NCBI RefSeq assembly: GCF_003573695.1
Contig: NC_039360.1
Span: 58,881,830 to 58,945,829, forward strand
Direction of reading: 5' to 3'
Source: Papaver somniferum
Taxonomy: Eukaryota > Streptophyta > Magnoliopsida > Ranunculales > Papaveraceae
DNA: 64,000 nt
In this document: piece by piece, positions 36,505 to 47,391 of the stretch
Layout: every line of letters begins with the position of its first letter
Numbering within the stretch: the first letter of the stretch is position 1
Made by a program: the position numbers and the translations under genes
Notes under the pieces: model-generated
What the model was told of the DNA's origin: nothing
Database searches by the model: none
What the model saw: only the letters and a program-made list of their open reading frames with translations

Positions 36505-36934
36505 CATCCTGTATATGGGGAAAAACGATTTGCTAGTTTTTAAGGAATTGAGGAGACGACCGTACGGAGGAGACTCCTCGAACCGAGCGAAATGTTAAAC
36601 CTCACACAGATGCACCGCTGCAAAGGGGGTGCTTTAGATTCGAGAGATCAATCTGTAGTACTCTGGCCTAAATCAAGACAATGACCGTTCCAGAGTAAAT
36701 TCGGTCACAAGAGAGGATGGGTTGATCTGTAGGAGGGAAGCTGAGAAATGTGAGGAATCAATGGTAATCAAAGATTGTGGGTGTGTGAATTCCGAATACG
36801 ATACGCTCTGAGTGATTGAAATTGCTCAATTGAGAGTAGTTGCTCAATTGACGAGTTGATGATCTCGTGTTGTCGATGAGACGTGATATTGATGATACTG
36901 ATGATGCTGATGATTCAATCATGATTCAGATACT

Positions 36935-36942
36935 TATTTATA
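36935..36942 (-). promoter_or_regulatory. TATA box of the element A 3' LTR
   Basis: Minus strand reads GCAATATAAATAAGT. The equivalent in the 5' LTR is at 49046-49053. Confidence 0.55.
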
Positions 36943-38189
36943 TTGCTGGAATTGTAGACACCATAATCCCATGAAGTGTGACAGTTGATGGAATCAAGGA
37001 GTGGGGAAGTGGAGATCGTGTTTGAAACCAGTTGCTCAACGTGTGGAGACTTGGTCGATTTTCCACTCACTACCTCGTGAATTCCTTCAACTGATTGCAC
37101 GACTTGCTCACACACGTGCCGTAGACCGCCAGACCAAAACCTAAGTAATATCCTCCCAAGTGACACGATTGACGTCTCGTGGTTTGTTAGTCAATTGATG
37201 ACTTCGTGGTTTGATGGGACGATGAGTCCATGTAGTCGTTGAGTTGAACATGATGTTCTGAAACTCATGAATTGAACATGTCATGAGATAGAGGTATAGT
37301 TCTTACGATGGAGTGAGCAAGTACTGCTCATTCGATGGATCGATGAATATTGATTGTTGAACCAATATTAAGCGAATATTCCTCATCTGAGCAAGTGTTG
37401 CTCATGTGATGAATTATTGAATATTTGATCGTCTGAGCATGTGTTTCTCATCTGATGGATTATTGACAGCGTACCAAAAATATTAATTAGAATACTGGTC
37501 GTTGAACCGAGCATAATTAATAAAATTAACGACCATGAGATCGTCATAAAATTATTAAGGTTAGAATCTAGAATGATGATCCTTGGATTCAGAAACCCTA
37601 ATTTGATCAATTCATGATCAATTCATGGTTCGTCAGAATTTCAACCATGGTACGAAGGAGAGAGCGACTACATGGGACCGTGGATCAACCATATAGTGTC
37701 CATATGCTCACGTGAGCAAATACGAAGAACTCCTGAAGAGTTGACGATTTGTTGGTGGAAGAATGATTAAATGCTGGCTTAATCATTTATTCAAAAATGC
37801 TCGTCTGAGCCTTAGGTGAGAAAACCTAATTAATTATGACGAGGCGAGGGACCGACCATGGAGTCATGAAATCGGCCTTGGGTTGTCCCGTGACCGCCTG
37901 ACGATCACTTCATGAAAATCCAAAGTGTTTGGGAGAGTTTTGGACCTAATACGAGCAATTGTGCAAATTAGGTCAAAACTTGTGAAAATTGATGGGACCG
38001 ACTTCCGTGAGCCAAAGAGCCAATCTTGGTCGGTCAAGAAGTGTGCTCGTGTCCCCAAGGCGTCCGCGTCTCAGTCCTGAGAATTTTGATATTTTCTGGC
38101 GTGCAATTGAGCATCCATCCGAGAAAATATGTCAAAATTAGGGTTTCGACGAAACTCAGGAAAACACCATGAGATGATGAAAAATAATT

Positions 38190-39060
38190 ATAAAATAATG
38201 AATGAGGAGGCGTGGGACCGCCATGGTCAAGGCATGGTCGGTCGGTCGTGACCACGGTCCTGTGGTGCCTTTTCCTTAATTTTATAATATTTTGATGATT
38301 TTATGAAAAATCATGAATTTTTAGAAGTTTGATGAATTTAGGGAGTTTCCATGAATTTTAAGGAGTTTTCATGAGTTAAAGGAAGCAAAAAATAATAAAA
38401 TAATAAAAACAAGGGCGTGTGGGACCGTGGAAGGCATGGCCGGCCGGCTAAGGCCCGGTCCCATGAGTTTCCCTATTTTTTTAATATTTTTAAGTATTTT
38501 GATGATTTGAGGGAATTTTTCCTAATTTGAGAGAAATACCATGAAATCAAGGAATTTGATGAATTCAAGGAAAACTAATAATAATAAAATAATAAAACAA
38601 AGGGGCATGTGGGACCGGCTAGGGCATGGCCGGCCGGCCAAGGCCCGGTCCCATAAGTTTTCATAATTTATTTTATTTTATTATTATTTGATGATTTGTG
38701 AAAAAATACCATGAAATCAAGGAGTTTTTTCATGAAATTAGAGAAATAATAATAATAATAATAAAATAATAAGGAACCGTGGGGTGTGGGGTCGGTCGGG
38801 ACCAAGGCATGGCCGGTTGGCCAACGGTCACGCCACACACTCCTTTCCTTAATTTCATATTAATTTTTATGGATTTATGGAAGTACCATGAAACCGAGGA
38901 GTTTCCTAGAGACGAAGGAAATTTGATAAAATGAGAGAATTTTCATCAAATCATGAAAAATAATAAAAATGTATTAAAAATATAAAATTGACGTGGGATT
39001 GACCACGACACGGTCGGTTGGTCGTGTGTCCGTGCTCCCAGCACCCTGGTCAATATTTTT
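38190..39060. repeat. Palindromic GGCCGGCC modules in the A 3' LTR
   Basis: Five modules of roughly 190 bp (near 38210, 38410, 38605, 38780 and 38990) each combine a GTGGGACCG / GGCATGGCCGGCCGG / GGCCCGGTCCCA-type GC-rich palindromic core with an AT-rich arm containing AATAATAAAATAATAA or TTTTCATGAA. The same array lies at 50335-51190 in the 5' LTR. Confidence 0.7.
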
Positions 39061-39279
39061 AATTATTTATTATTTTCTTCTCTATTTTGCATAGGTTCAT
39101 CGTTTCGTTGTATTTTTGAAATACTCGTTCGTGCGGTGAATGTTAGTGTATTGTCGTTGGATACACCTTCACCATTTGAATCGGGGCTTACTTAGAGGTA
39201 GCTCAGACGCCCGGTTGTTGATTATTTATTACTAATTGTGGAATCCAGTGGAGAATAATTCACAAAATTGAGTAATAAA

Positions 39280-39590
39280 ATGTTTATTATTAATTCATAG
39301 GATCAGCTGAGGATTCGACTACGAATTCAGAATAATAAAGTGAGCATTACCATTCCATGGGATCGTAGATTCGACCATAGAATTAGAGTAATTAAGATTT
39401 ATCTATTGCCATTTATGAGACCAGTTGTGGATTCGATCATGAAATCGGAGTAATGAGATAATATAGTTATTGCTATTCTATGAGATCAAGTCGTGGATTC
39501 GATCATAGAATCAGAACAATTGTTATTGCTATTCCAGGGGACCAGTCGTGGATTCGACCATGGAATAAGAGCAATTGTAATTAGGAATAA
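39280..39590. repeat. ~60-70 bp tandem repeats in the A 3' LTR
   Basis: A unit with GATCAGTCGTGGATTCGA followed by CCATGGAATCAGAGTAAT recurs about five times. The second copy of the array is at 51410-51720. Confidence 0.7.
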
Positions 39591-39599
39591 TTAAATTTG

Positions 39600-39765
39600 T
39601 GGCTCTACACTAGCAGAGCAAGCTGTCTAGGAGCATTAATTATCCCGATATGAGCTTGTCGGTAAGTCATATCCTTTATATAGTCATGGTAAACTCGTTG
39701 TTTGTTCCTGAAGACGTTATCACTCTATACTAGCAGAGCAAGCTGTCTAGGAGCCGTCCATCACG
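39600..39765. repeat. Direct repeat TAGCAGAGCAAGCTGTCTAG
   Basis: A block of about 33 bp (CTCTACACTAGCAGAGCAAG...GGAGC) occurs at about 39603 and 39724, and again at about 51734 and 51855 in the other LTR. It contains a short AGC-rich hairpin-like core. Confidence 0.65.
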
Positions 39766-39988
39766 TGATGCTACATAGAAATAATCACTGAAAGTATTCA
39801 ATATTCATGAGATATGCCGTTGTCCAGTCGTGAGACTACATATCCACATGTACTCTGAGAGAAGGTACTCTCCGTTGAGAATTCGATGAGAGACCCGTGT
39901 CTCGATACTCACGTCTGATTGCTGAATCAGAGCTTCGTATAATTATGAGTTTACGAATTTAGCCTTTGTCTAAAATCCACCATCTACA

Positions 39989-40003
39989 TTAAGTCCCCTG
40001 CTT
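39989..40003 (-). other. Polypurine tract of element A
   Basis: Minus strand AAGCAGGGGACTTAA directly precedes the LTR start TGTAGATGG. Identical to that of element C. Confidence 0.8.
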
Positions 40004-40290
40004 ACCGAGGAAAGTTGTGTTCCTCAGTCAGCATTAAATGGTGATTTTCCGTCCATAAATAATAATACCAGTAATTGAACTTAGTCGTAAGTTGAAACGT
40101 TACCGAATTTAGAGAGCATGAGCAAACCACGACTTGATGAAGGCTTCTATGTCATTATTGGAGCGTCGTTTGATGAGCATAAATTGGCGTTGAACCGCTG
40201 GTTTGGACGACGAGTCCGTGGTCGGTTAGGATTCGCGGGTCGGGCCCAATAAGAAATTCTTAGAAAATTAGGTTTTGGAAATAAAATTGA

Positions 40291-40940
40291 TATAAAAGGG
40301 ATTAATCCTTTCTTTTTTTTTTATTTCACACCCAGAGATCCATCACTCCTTCATCTTCATCACGTCCGAGCATCAGGAGTTTTTTCCGGAGCTCCGATCC
40401 CCGCCGACCGTTGCCGCCACCGTCCGGCCAGTTTCCGACCGGCGCCGACCAGGTGAGCGATTTTTTTTATTTTTTTTGTTGTTGTTGTTTACATGAATTT
40501 CATGAAGTGATCATGTTGAGATCATATACATGTGTATACAATTGGTGTGAGTTTTATAAAAAACCCTAGTTTTTGTAAACGTATGTTCGTTGGATCGTTA
40601 GTTTTGTAAACTAACTATAATCCCTGATTTAGGAGAGATTTTTTTAGTATATGAACCTAGGTCCAGTGATAAAACTTAGTTTATGAGTTTTCACGTGTAC
40701 CGAGGTTTGTTCATAAAAGAAGTGAATTTTCATGAAATTGGTAAAATCCTTCGTTTTAAAGACAAATAATGATGACACGAAGGAAAATATATATGATGAA
40801 CTTGTGTCCAGTGATAAAATTTTGCTTATGAGCTTTCATGTAAATACAAAACTTTATCATATGTATGAGATGTGAGCTTTCACAATATTTTTGAAATAAA
40901 CCTTCGTTTTAAAGACAAATAACGACGATACGAAGGAAAA

Positions 40941-40971
<31 letters not shown>

Positions 40972-41420
40972 GCCGTGACATATATTGTGTAAAATATGAT
41001 GATATATTTTATTTGCATGAGTTTGTTTTCGTTAGATAAAATCCTTGAGAATTTATGTATCCAAGTTGCATTAATTGTTGTTTTTTCGAAAAATCAGAAA
41101 CGTGGGTTTTGAGGAACCTTCGAAGATAGACAATATATTTATGATGAAATATTTTATTGTTATGAACTTCATAGGTCAGTTGTGTGAATGTTCACATTAT
41201 GAAAATTGTGTCCGTGATTTTATGAAAAATCAGTTCCGAAATTAATGAAGTTTCGTTCGTTTTTGCAGTTTTCGAAGAGACGAACGATTTTGAGGTGTTA
41301 ACTCTAGCATTACTATCACTATTGTTAGTGGAAGTATAAAAGGTAAGAGTTAAAGAGTTACCATTTTTTTCTGATGTTGGTTTGTTTACATAGTAGTAAT
41401 CTTTGATCTTCCGGTTCCAG
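40291..41420 (+). promoter_or_regulatory. Promoter and leader exons of antisense gene 1 of element A
   Basis: A TATA box (GATATAAAAGGG, 40291-40298) is followed by a GC-rich leader ending at a donor AG/GTGAGC (40452/40453). An acceptor TTTTTGCAG ends at 41268. A second leader exon runs 41269-41342 with donor AG/GTAAGAG, and the acceptor GGTTCCAG ends at 41420 just before the ATG. This is a complete plant-type promoter with two leader introns inside a retrotransposon. A plain (AT)n tract lies in the first intron at 40943-40968. Confidence 0.65.
40943..40968. repeat. AT microsatellite
   Basis: An uninterrupted AT dinucleotide run inside the first leader intron. Confidence 0.9.
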
Positions 41421-41423
41421 AAT

Positions 41424-41978
41424 ATGTCGACTAACAATAACAACAATTACGATTACTGGTATTCCTCTTCTTCCTCTGGCTCTTCTGATGAGGATTCTGA
41501 CGCTCCTGTATCGAAATCAAAGGCTAGGGTTACCCAGGAAGGGGCGAAGCCTAATGTTCATTTGGGTGAGCGAAGAGTCTCTTTTGCTGAACTCGAAAAG
41601 AAAAGAGCTGAAGACAAAAAGGAGGATGCCCGTCAACGTGAAAAAGATCGCACCCGGCGTAAGATACAGAGGGTTGAGGAGAAGCGTCAATTATTGGATG
41701 GGGTGCCTTCTGATTCCGATGTTGATGCTTCCGAAGGAGAGATCACATGGGAACCATCCGAGCGTTACATTAAGCCTGATCGATATGAAAGAGAGCATCG
41801 GAGGACGATGAAGAAAATTGAAGCTGAAGCTGCAGCAGAAGATAATTCGGATTCAGATGATGATGTTATCTTCCGTCCACCGGACTTCACCAATGATCCT
41901 GACAGTGACTCTGAAGAAGATGATTCCGAGAAGGACAGTGACGATGAAGCTGACAATTCGGATGAGTCCGACGAGTAG
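41424..41978 (+). CDS. Antisense gene 1 of element A: acidic, Ser/Asp-rich protein
   Basis: 184 codons from ATG 41424, chosen because the AG acceptor ends at 41420; an in-frame ATG at 41403 lies in the intron. The protein starts with an Asn/Ser/Tyr-rich stretch (NNNNNYDYWYSSSSSGSSD). Its middle is a charged, probably helical Lys/Arg/Glu segment (about residues 50-85, KKRAEDKKEDARQREKD), and its tail is dominated by Asp, Ser and Glu. No catalytic motif is seen. The frame is fully open, unlike pol of the same element. I do not recognise the family. The composition suggests a nuclear or protein-binding role, but that is only inference. Gene 2 follows 490 bp downstream in the same direction. Confidence 0.65.
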   Translation: MSTNNNNNYDYWYSSSSSGSSDEDSDAPVSKSKARVTQEGAKPNVHLGERRVSFAELEKKRAEDKKEDARQREKDRTRRKIQRVEEKRQLLDGVPSDSDVDASEGEITWEPSERYIKPDRYEREHRRTMKKIEAEAAAEDNSDSDDDVIFRPPDFTNDPDSDSEEDDSEKDSDDEADNSDESDE

Positions 41979-42465
41979 TTTTACTTCCATCTTCTTGTAG
42001 ATGGTAGAGCATTCCATTTTTAGTCTTCATAGTGGATATCTTTCTTTTGACTGTTTAAACGACTTTACTTCAATTAGACTTTATTTCTGAATGATGAACA
42101 TTTTGTTAACGTCGATTTCTTCTAATCCATGACATGGACCAATGTCCATATATCCAAATTCATCATGACTTGTCGATTTTCATGAGAAGTAACACACAAC
42201 CGAGAATTCATGACGTGTACAAGGCCGCGTGGCCTATCCTTTGACCCGTGATGTTCAGTCTCCAGTGTGTTATTTTCCTTCGCGTCTTCGGTATCGATCT
42301 TTGAAGCTTAGGGTTCCAGTGAAACTCGTAACTGAGTTGACCATATGACTATCGCCTGATATATATATCTTCAAGACTCCAAATCTATGATCTACACAGA
42401 TATTTCTTCCATTCCTGAGTCAGTTTCATCGTGCAGAGAAGTTTTGATCCTACCCTGTTGCTGTC
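41979..42465. other. Region between antisense genes 1 and 2 of A
   Basis: No coding sequence. A GATATATATATC string near 42357 lies about 110 bp before the ATG of gene 2 and could be its TATA box. Confidence 0.4.
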
Positions 42466-43462
42466 ATGTCGAGCAATAGCATTTTTTCTCAAGATGATCT
42501 TCAGTCGAAGCGTGAAATAGCAACGTCTATCTCAGTAAGTTGTACACTTCTTCTTCTTCCCCTTTCTTGTCTTTGTTCAATCGAGATTGTTGATCACAAG
42601 AGAATGATTTTTCGTAGGACTGTAAGAAGAATGCTACTCCTTATAATGCAAGGCCTAAGCGGACTGTTAGAGCTCCTGCCCGGTATGGATCGGTTCGTGC
42701 TGAAGCTGGATCGTCCGTAAGTAAACCTATGACTCTTGAGATTGTACTTAGTCCCGGGATTAACACTCCTTCGTTTCATCGTAGGCGGATGTCCGTGTCG
42801 TCGTCGATGCTAGACGACGAAAGTGTGGAAAGTCCGTGACTGTGGTTGAGGTTGAGGAAAGCAGTAACCAGGAATGTGAAGATTCTGTAGGATCCGTGGA
42901 GACCGGAGACGGTGTCCATGATCATGAATACCCAACCGCTAGACTTTTATTCGAAGCCCCATTGATCAATACCTTCCCAGACAATGAAATGGTCGGCGGA
43001 TTCGTGGTTCCCAAATGTCATGCGTCTCTGTACACCAAGATCTGGAAGAAGTATGGTCACATTGCTACCACAGAAGTGTGGAAAGGTTTTCTTCCAACCC
43101 TTTTAACCACGGTAGCGGGGCTATTGCCGATCATCGAGGAAATGAATCAGATGCACTTGCGAGACGTCAAAAACCATGAACTGCACCAATGGGATGAAAT
43201 GATCTCGAATTGTGAGGTATTGCGATTCAATGTAAGCTGGCTCCGTCGTCGTCTTGAGATAATCAAGGTTCATAAGGCGACAGAGGCTGCTAATGCAATT
43301 TCCATGAATGCAGCTTTACTGGATGAGGAGAGGATACTGGCTCTGTAGTCGGCAAGGGTTGAGAAAGCGGTCGAAGACTTGAAGGAAAAGACCAAGATTT
43401 TTCAGAAGAAGCTTGACGAGGCTTCTTACAAGGATTATCCGTTGCTAGATGGTTTGCTCTGA
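42466..43462 (+). CDS. Antisense gene 2 of element A: PEARLI-4-like domain protein
   Basis: Three exons: 42466-42534 (23 codons), 42618-42716 (33 codons) and from 42785. Introns are 83 and 68 bp with GTAAGT donors and TAG acceptors, all phase 0. Exon 3 carries MVGGFVVPKCHASLYTKIWK, KYGHIATTEV and, further on, FNVSWLRRRLEIIK. This order and wording resemble the plant PEARLI-4 (phospholipase-like) domain, whose biochemical role is poorly known. A TAG at 43346-43348 ends the frame at 244 aa. The same frame continues 37 more codons as a helical tail (VEKAVEDLKEKTKIFQKKL) to TGA 43460-43462, so the TAG looks like a recent nonsense change at the end of the domain. Likely captured from a host gene by an ancestor of A. 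Confidence 0.68.
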
Positions 43463-43657
43463 GTGAGCATTTGTGGTTGTTGTTTTTTGAGTAAATCTGA
43501 GTTTCTAGTTAGGTGAAACAGTTGATCATGGTATGAACGAATTTTACTCATTTTTGAAATGTTTAATGAACAAAGGAGCATTCACATGCTCTTTGGAGGA
43601 ATGAAATTACATTTTTGAAAATGCTTGAAATGATAAAGAGGTAGTTTGTTTCATGGA
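43463..43657. other. Convergent gap between antisense gene 2 and integrase
   Basis: 195 bp with no frame of note; it must hold the 3' ends of both transcripts. Confidence 0.5.
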
Positions 43658-46018
43658 TCAGGCATAATAAGCTTTGAGACATTTGCCATTGATGATGTTT
43701 CCTTCCTTTCCTCCATTGATTGCTAAAATTTTGTAGTATCCGCTAGACACTGCTTTGATAACAACATATGGCCCTTCCCATTTAGGAGAGAACTTAGAAG
43801 CGGACATGTCTTGTTGAATGTGCTTTGTCGTCTTTAATACCAAATCTTCTACTTGAAATGTTCGAGGTCTTACCATTTTGTTGTAGGCTCTGGAGATCCT
43901 CTGTTTGTAGGCTTCCACATATTTTTCCACCTTGGTTCTCCTTGATTCCAGCATATCTAGCTCAGCGATTCTTGATATGGAGATTTCGGCCTCATCCCAT
44001 TGTACACCACTGGATGCTGCAATCCTGGCTGAGGGAACTTTGATTTCTACTGTAAGTATGTCGTCGGCTCCATAGACAAGGGAATATGGCGAAGTACCGA
44101 TCGAGCTCCTTGGTGCAGTTCTGTAAGCCCATAGAGCCATGGGTAATTGCTCATGCCATGATTGAGGATTGTCATGAATCGTCCGACTGATAATCCTGAC
44201 CAAAGTCTTGTTGGTACTTTCTGCTTGACCATTTCCTTGTGGATAGTAAGGTGTGGAGAAGATTTGTTTGATCCCATATTTATTGAGCAGCTTCTCAACA
44301 TTTTGATTGACAAAAGGAGTTCTGTTATCTGTGATGATATGCTTAGGAACTCCGAATCTGCATATTATGTGCTCTTTGATGAAGGCGGCAATCGTAACTC
44401 CAGTGGTGCTTCGAAGAGGAATAGCTTCGACCCACTTGGTGAAGTACTCTGTCGCAGTGATGATGTATTCATGTTGTTTTGAAGATACTGGATTGATCTT
44501 CCCAATGATATCTAGTCCCCAGCTGTAGAAAAGCCACGGACTATTCATAGAATTCAACGGGAGACAAGGAGTGTGGATGAGATTATCATGGGTTTGGCAT
44601 TGGTGACACCTCTGAACGTATGCGGATGCATCATCTTCCATGGTTGGCCAATAATATTTCTCATGAATTTGAAGAAATAGTTTCCTCTTTCCTTGATGTT
44701 CTCCATCATGTACTTCCTTCAGGATTGTAGGGATATCATGTTCGGCTAAGCACCTCAGTAAATTCCCACCAAAGCTTTTGCGGTATAAGATCCCATCGAC
44801 ATAGACGAATCTCTTATCTTTCTGAATGAGTTTGACTGCTTGCTTCTTTTCCAGCGGTATTTCGTTGTCCCGGAGATATTTGATGTAAGGCTCCCTCCAG
44901 TCCCCAGTGTGGTGGACCGTCAAAACCTCCAAGTGATGAGGAGGTGTTTGGCAATCAGGACAAGATCCTTGTAAAGCTCTTGACTGAGTCTCCATGGATG
45001 GCCAATAGTACCCCATTCTTTGAAGCTTTCTGTAAAGTGTTACCACTAACATTTGCCCACAGACTTCCTCATGTATGCGCTTGAGTTGTTCTTCCGCTTC
45101 GTCGCTCCCAAGACATCGTGATAGAGATCCATCAGGGTTTCGATAGTATATCCCTCCATGAAGCAAGAAATAGTTCTTCAATTCCTTGAGGCTGACTTGG
45201 CCTTCTGAGATAGAGCTGCTCAATTCATGAATGATGGGTGCTCGCCAATCGTTCGCTGGAATGTCTTCGATCTGAGTGAGCCAAGTTGAAGATACCGTAC
45301 GCCTCTGTACAATGATCGTTTTCTGTACTCCTTCGAATTGCAGCTTGGAGGCGAGAGTTGCTAGGCAATCAACATGCCTATTGTTAGTCCGTCCAGTATG
45401 GACGATCGTTGCGTCAGCAAAATAGGTCAACAGTCGCTGAGCTTCGGTTCTGAATGGAGCAAGTGTGATTTCTTTGAAAGAATACGTTCCATTCATCTGG
45501 TTGACCAATAATTTTGAATCTACCCTTATCTCGAGGTGTGTTGCTCCTGCTTGCTTGGCCAAGGATAATCCTAATAGGAAGGCTTCATATTCTGCTGAGT
45601 TGTTGGTGCAGTGGAAATCCAACTTGAACGAATGTGAGAAAACTTCACCAGATAGAGACACCAGCACTATGCCCACTCCTCCGGTGTCACTACTAGGGGT
45701 AGCAGATCCATCGAAGTATAGAATCCATGTTTCTTCCTTGATGACCAAGATGTCTGGGAATTCGCCGGGCACTTCTTCATGTAGTGTTGTTGTGTCTTCC
45801 CCTGGAAAAGCGGTGAGCAAGTCTGCGAACGCTTGACCTTTGATGTCTTTAGGTGGCGTGCAATCTATGTCAAATTCTGACATCTGGAGTAGCCACTTCG
45901 CTGGTCTCCCTATCAAGGCTGGATTTGATAGCAAGAACTTTATGGGATCAGCTTTGGAGATGAGTACGACTCTGTTAGATAGTAAGTAATGCCTGAACTT
46001 CTGGATTGCATGTACCAA
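43658..46018 (-). pseudogene. Element A RNase H, second RNase H and integrase
   Basis: 786 open codons. Residues 1-75 are the end of the RT-connected RNase H; residues 98-225 are the archaeal-type RNase H (LYFDGSAT, NNSAEYEAFLLGL, IRVDSKLL, HVDCLA). Residues 257-357 and 373-477 are two copies of the integrase zinc module: the first has GYYWPSM and CPDC but no clear second His, the second is intact (EVHDGEHQG, YYWPTM, CHQC). The catalytic core has WGLDIIG, IITDNR and GNGQAESTNK, which are D, D and E. The C-terminal domain ends KWEGPYVVIKAVSSGYY. A TGA near 46045 cuts it off from RT, so it cannot be made as part of the polyprotein. Confidence 0.9.
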
Positions 46019-46039
46019 TTCCAGGCATGCCCTTTCGGC

Positions 46040-47391
46040 CTTTGGATATCAGAGTTGAGCATCTCTCATTGTGCGGCTGAAGTAGTAAATCGGTCGTTCG
46101 ACGCCTTCGTCGTCTTCCTGAGCGAGGAGTGCGCCGATGGCGACGTCACTGGAGGCTGTGTAAAGAATCATGGGTCGTCCATGCACTGGAGACCTCATGA
46201 TGTCCGGTGACAGTAATATATGTTGTATTTTATGGAAAGCTTCTTGTTGAACAGCTGTCCAGGTGAAGCTTGCTCCTTTCTTCAGCAGAGGTGTGAACGA
46301 AGCGATGAGTTGAGCTAATCCAGGAATGAAGCGTCGAATATAATTTACCTTTCCCATAAAGATCTTTAGTTCCTTCACGGTACGTGGAGGAGGCATGGTG
46401 GTAATAGATTTTTCCTTGTCTGGGTCGACTTTGATCCCTTCAGCCGTGACCAGGAATCCTAAGAATTTTCCGGAAGAAACTCCAAATGCGCACTTCAAAG
46501 GATTCATTCTTAATTTGTATTCCTGCATATTTCAAACACCTGCCTTAGAACTTCGAGATGAGATTCCCGGGTCTTTGATTTTACCACCACATCATCAACA
46601 TAGTCTTCCACTTGCTTGTGCATCATGTCGTGGAATATGACAGTCATGGCTCGTTGATAGGTGGCACCAGCATTTTTTAATCCAAAGGGCATCACAGTGT
46701 AGTGAAAATTCCCAATGGGAGTACGGAACGCAATCTTGTTGGCGTCATGTTCATACATCTTGATCTAGTTGTACCCACTATATCCGTCCATGAATGAGAA
46801 CATACCGTGACCACTGGTTGCATCGACGAGCATGTCAATGTTGGGTAGAGGAAAATCATCCTTTGGACAACATTTATTCAAGTTCCTGAAGTCGACACAA
46901 CATCTGATTTGACCATTTTTCTTCTTAACAGGTACCACATTTGCTAGCCACGTTGGATGAAGAATAGGTTTGGTGAACCCTGCTGCCAACAGTTTCTGGA
47001 TTTCGACCTTGATTTGCTCGTCGACTTCGTGTCTAAATTGTCTGGGCGGTTGTTTGACAGCTTTGGAACTAGGGACGATGTGCAGGTGATGGGTGACGAG
47101 TTTGTCATCCAGACCCGGCATTTATTCGTACGTCCAGGCGAAGACATCTTGATATTCTTTCAATAATTTTACCAGCTCGGTCCGCTCCTCTGGTGATAGC
47201 GCTGAACTGATCAGGATTGGCCTTGGATCGTCTTCAGTCCCAATGTTGATTGTTTCAAGATCGTCAGTGGTAGAGTCAGTGTCGTCCTGTAGTTGTCGTG
47301 GGGCATTTTGGACTTCTTCTTCAAGTGATTGCTCACTCTGACACGATTCTTCATGGTGGGGAGACTTTTCATTGTTCTCCCCGATTAATTG
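46040..47391 (-). pseudogene. Element A reverse transcriptase
   Basis: Read from the right: linker to MPGLDD, then FRHEVDEQIKVEIQKLLAAG, HPTWLANVVPVKKKNGQ, CVDFRNLNKCCPKDDFPLP, SFMDGYSGYN, MPFGLKNAGATYQRAM, the catalytic YVDD (46591-46602) and LKCAFGVSSGKFLGFLV. Disruptions: TAG after RRRKD (47392), TAA before MPGLDD (about 47122), TAG where a Gln follows GYSGYN (about 46762), and a one-base shift near 46525. Motif wording is closest to Ogre-type Tat elements in my memory. Confidence 0.9.

Larger units (their letters stand above)
36510..39988 (-). repeat. Element A 3' LTR
   Basis: 3479 bp, colinear with 48621-52120. It starts TGTATATGGGG, where the other copy has TGTAGATGGGG, so one end base is mutated. 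The minus-strand TATA box is at 36935-36942, and a block shared with the B and C LTRs is at about 36640-36740. Confidence 0.9.

Noticed and set aside
36510..39988. Two 3.5-kb copies (36510, 48621) as a host segmental duplication
   Set aside because: TG...CA ends, primer site, polypurine tract and a CATCC target duplication show they are the LTRs of one element.
40943..40968. AT run as a regulatory element
   Set aside because: A plain dinucleotide microsatellite in a leader intron.
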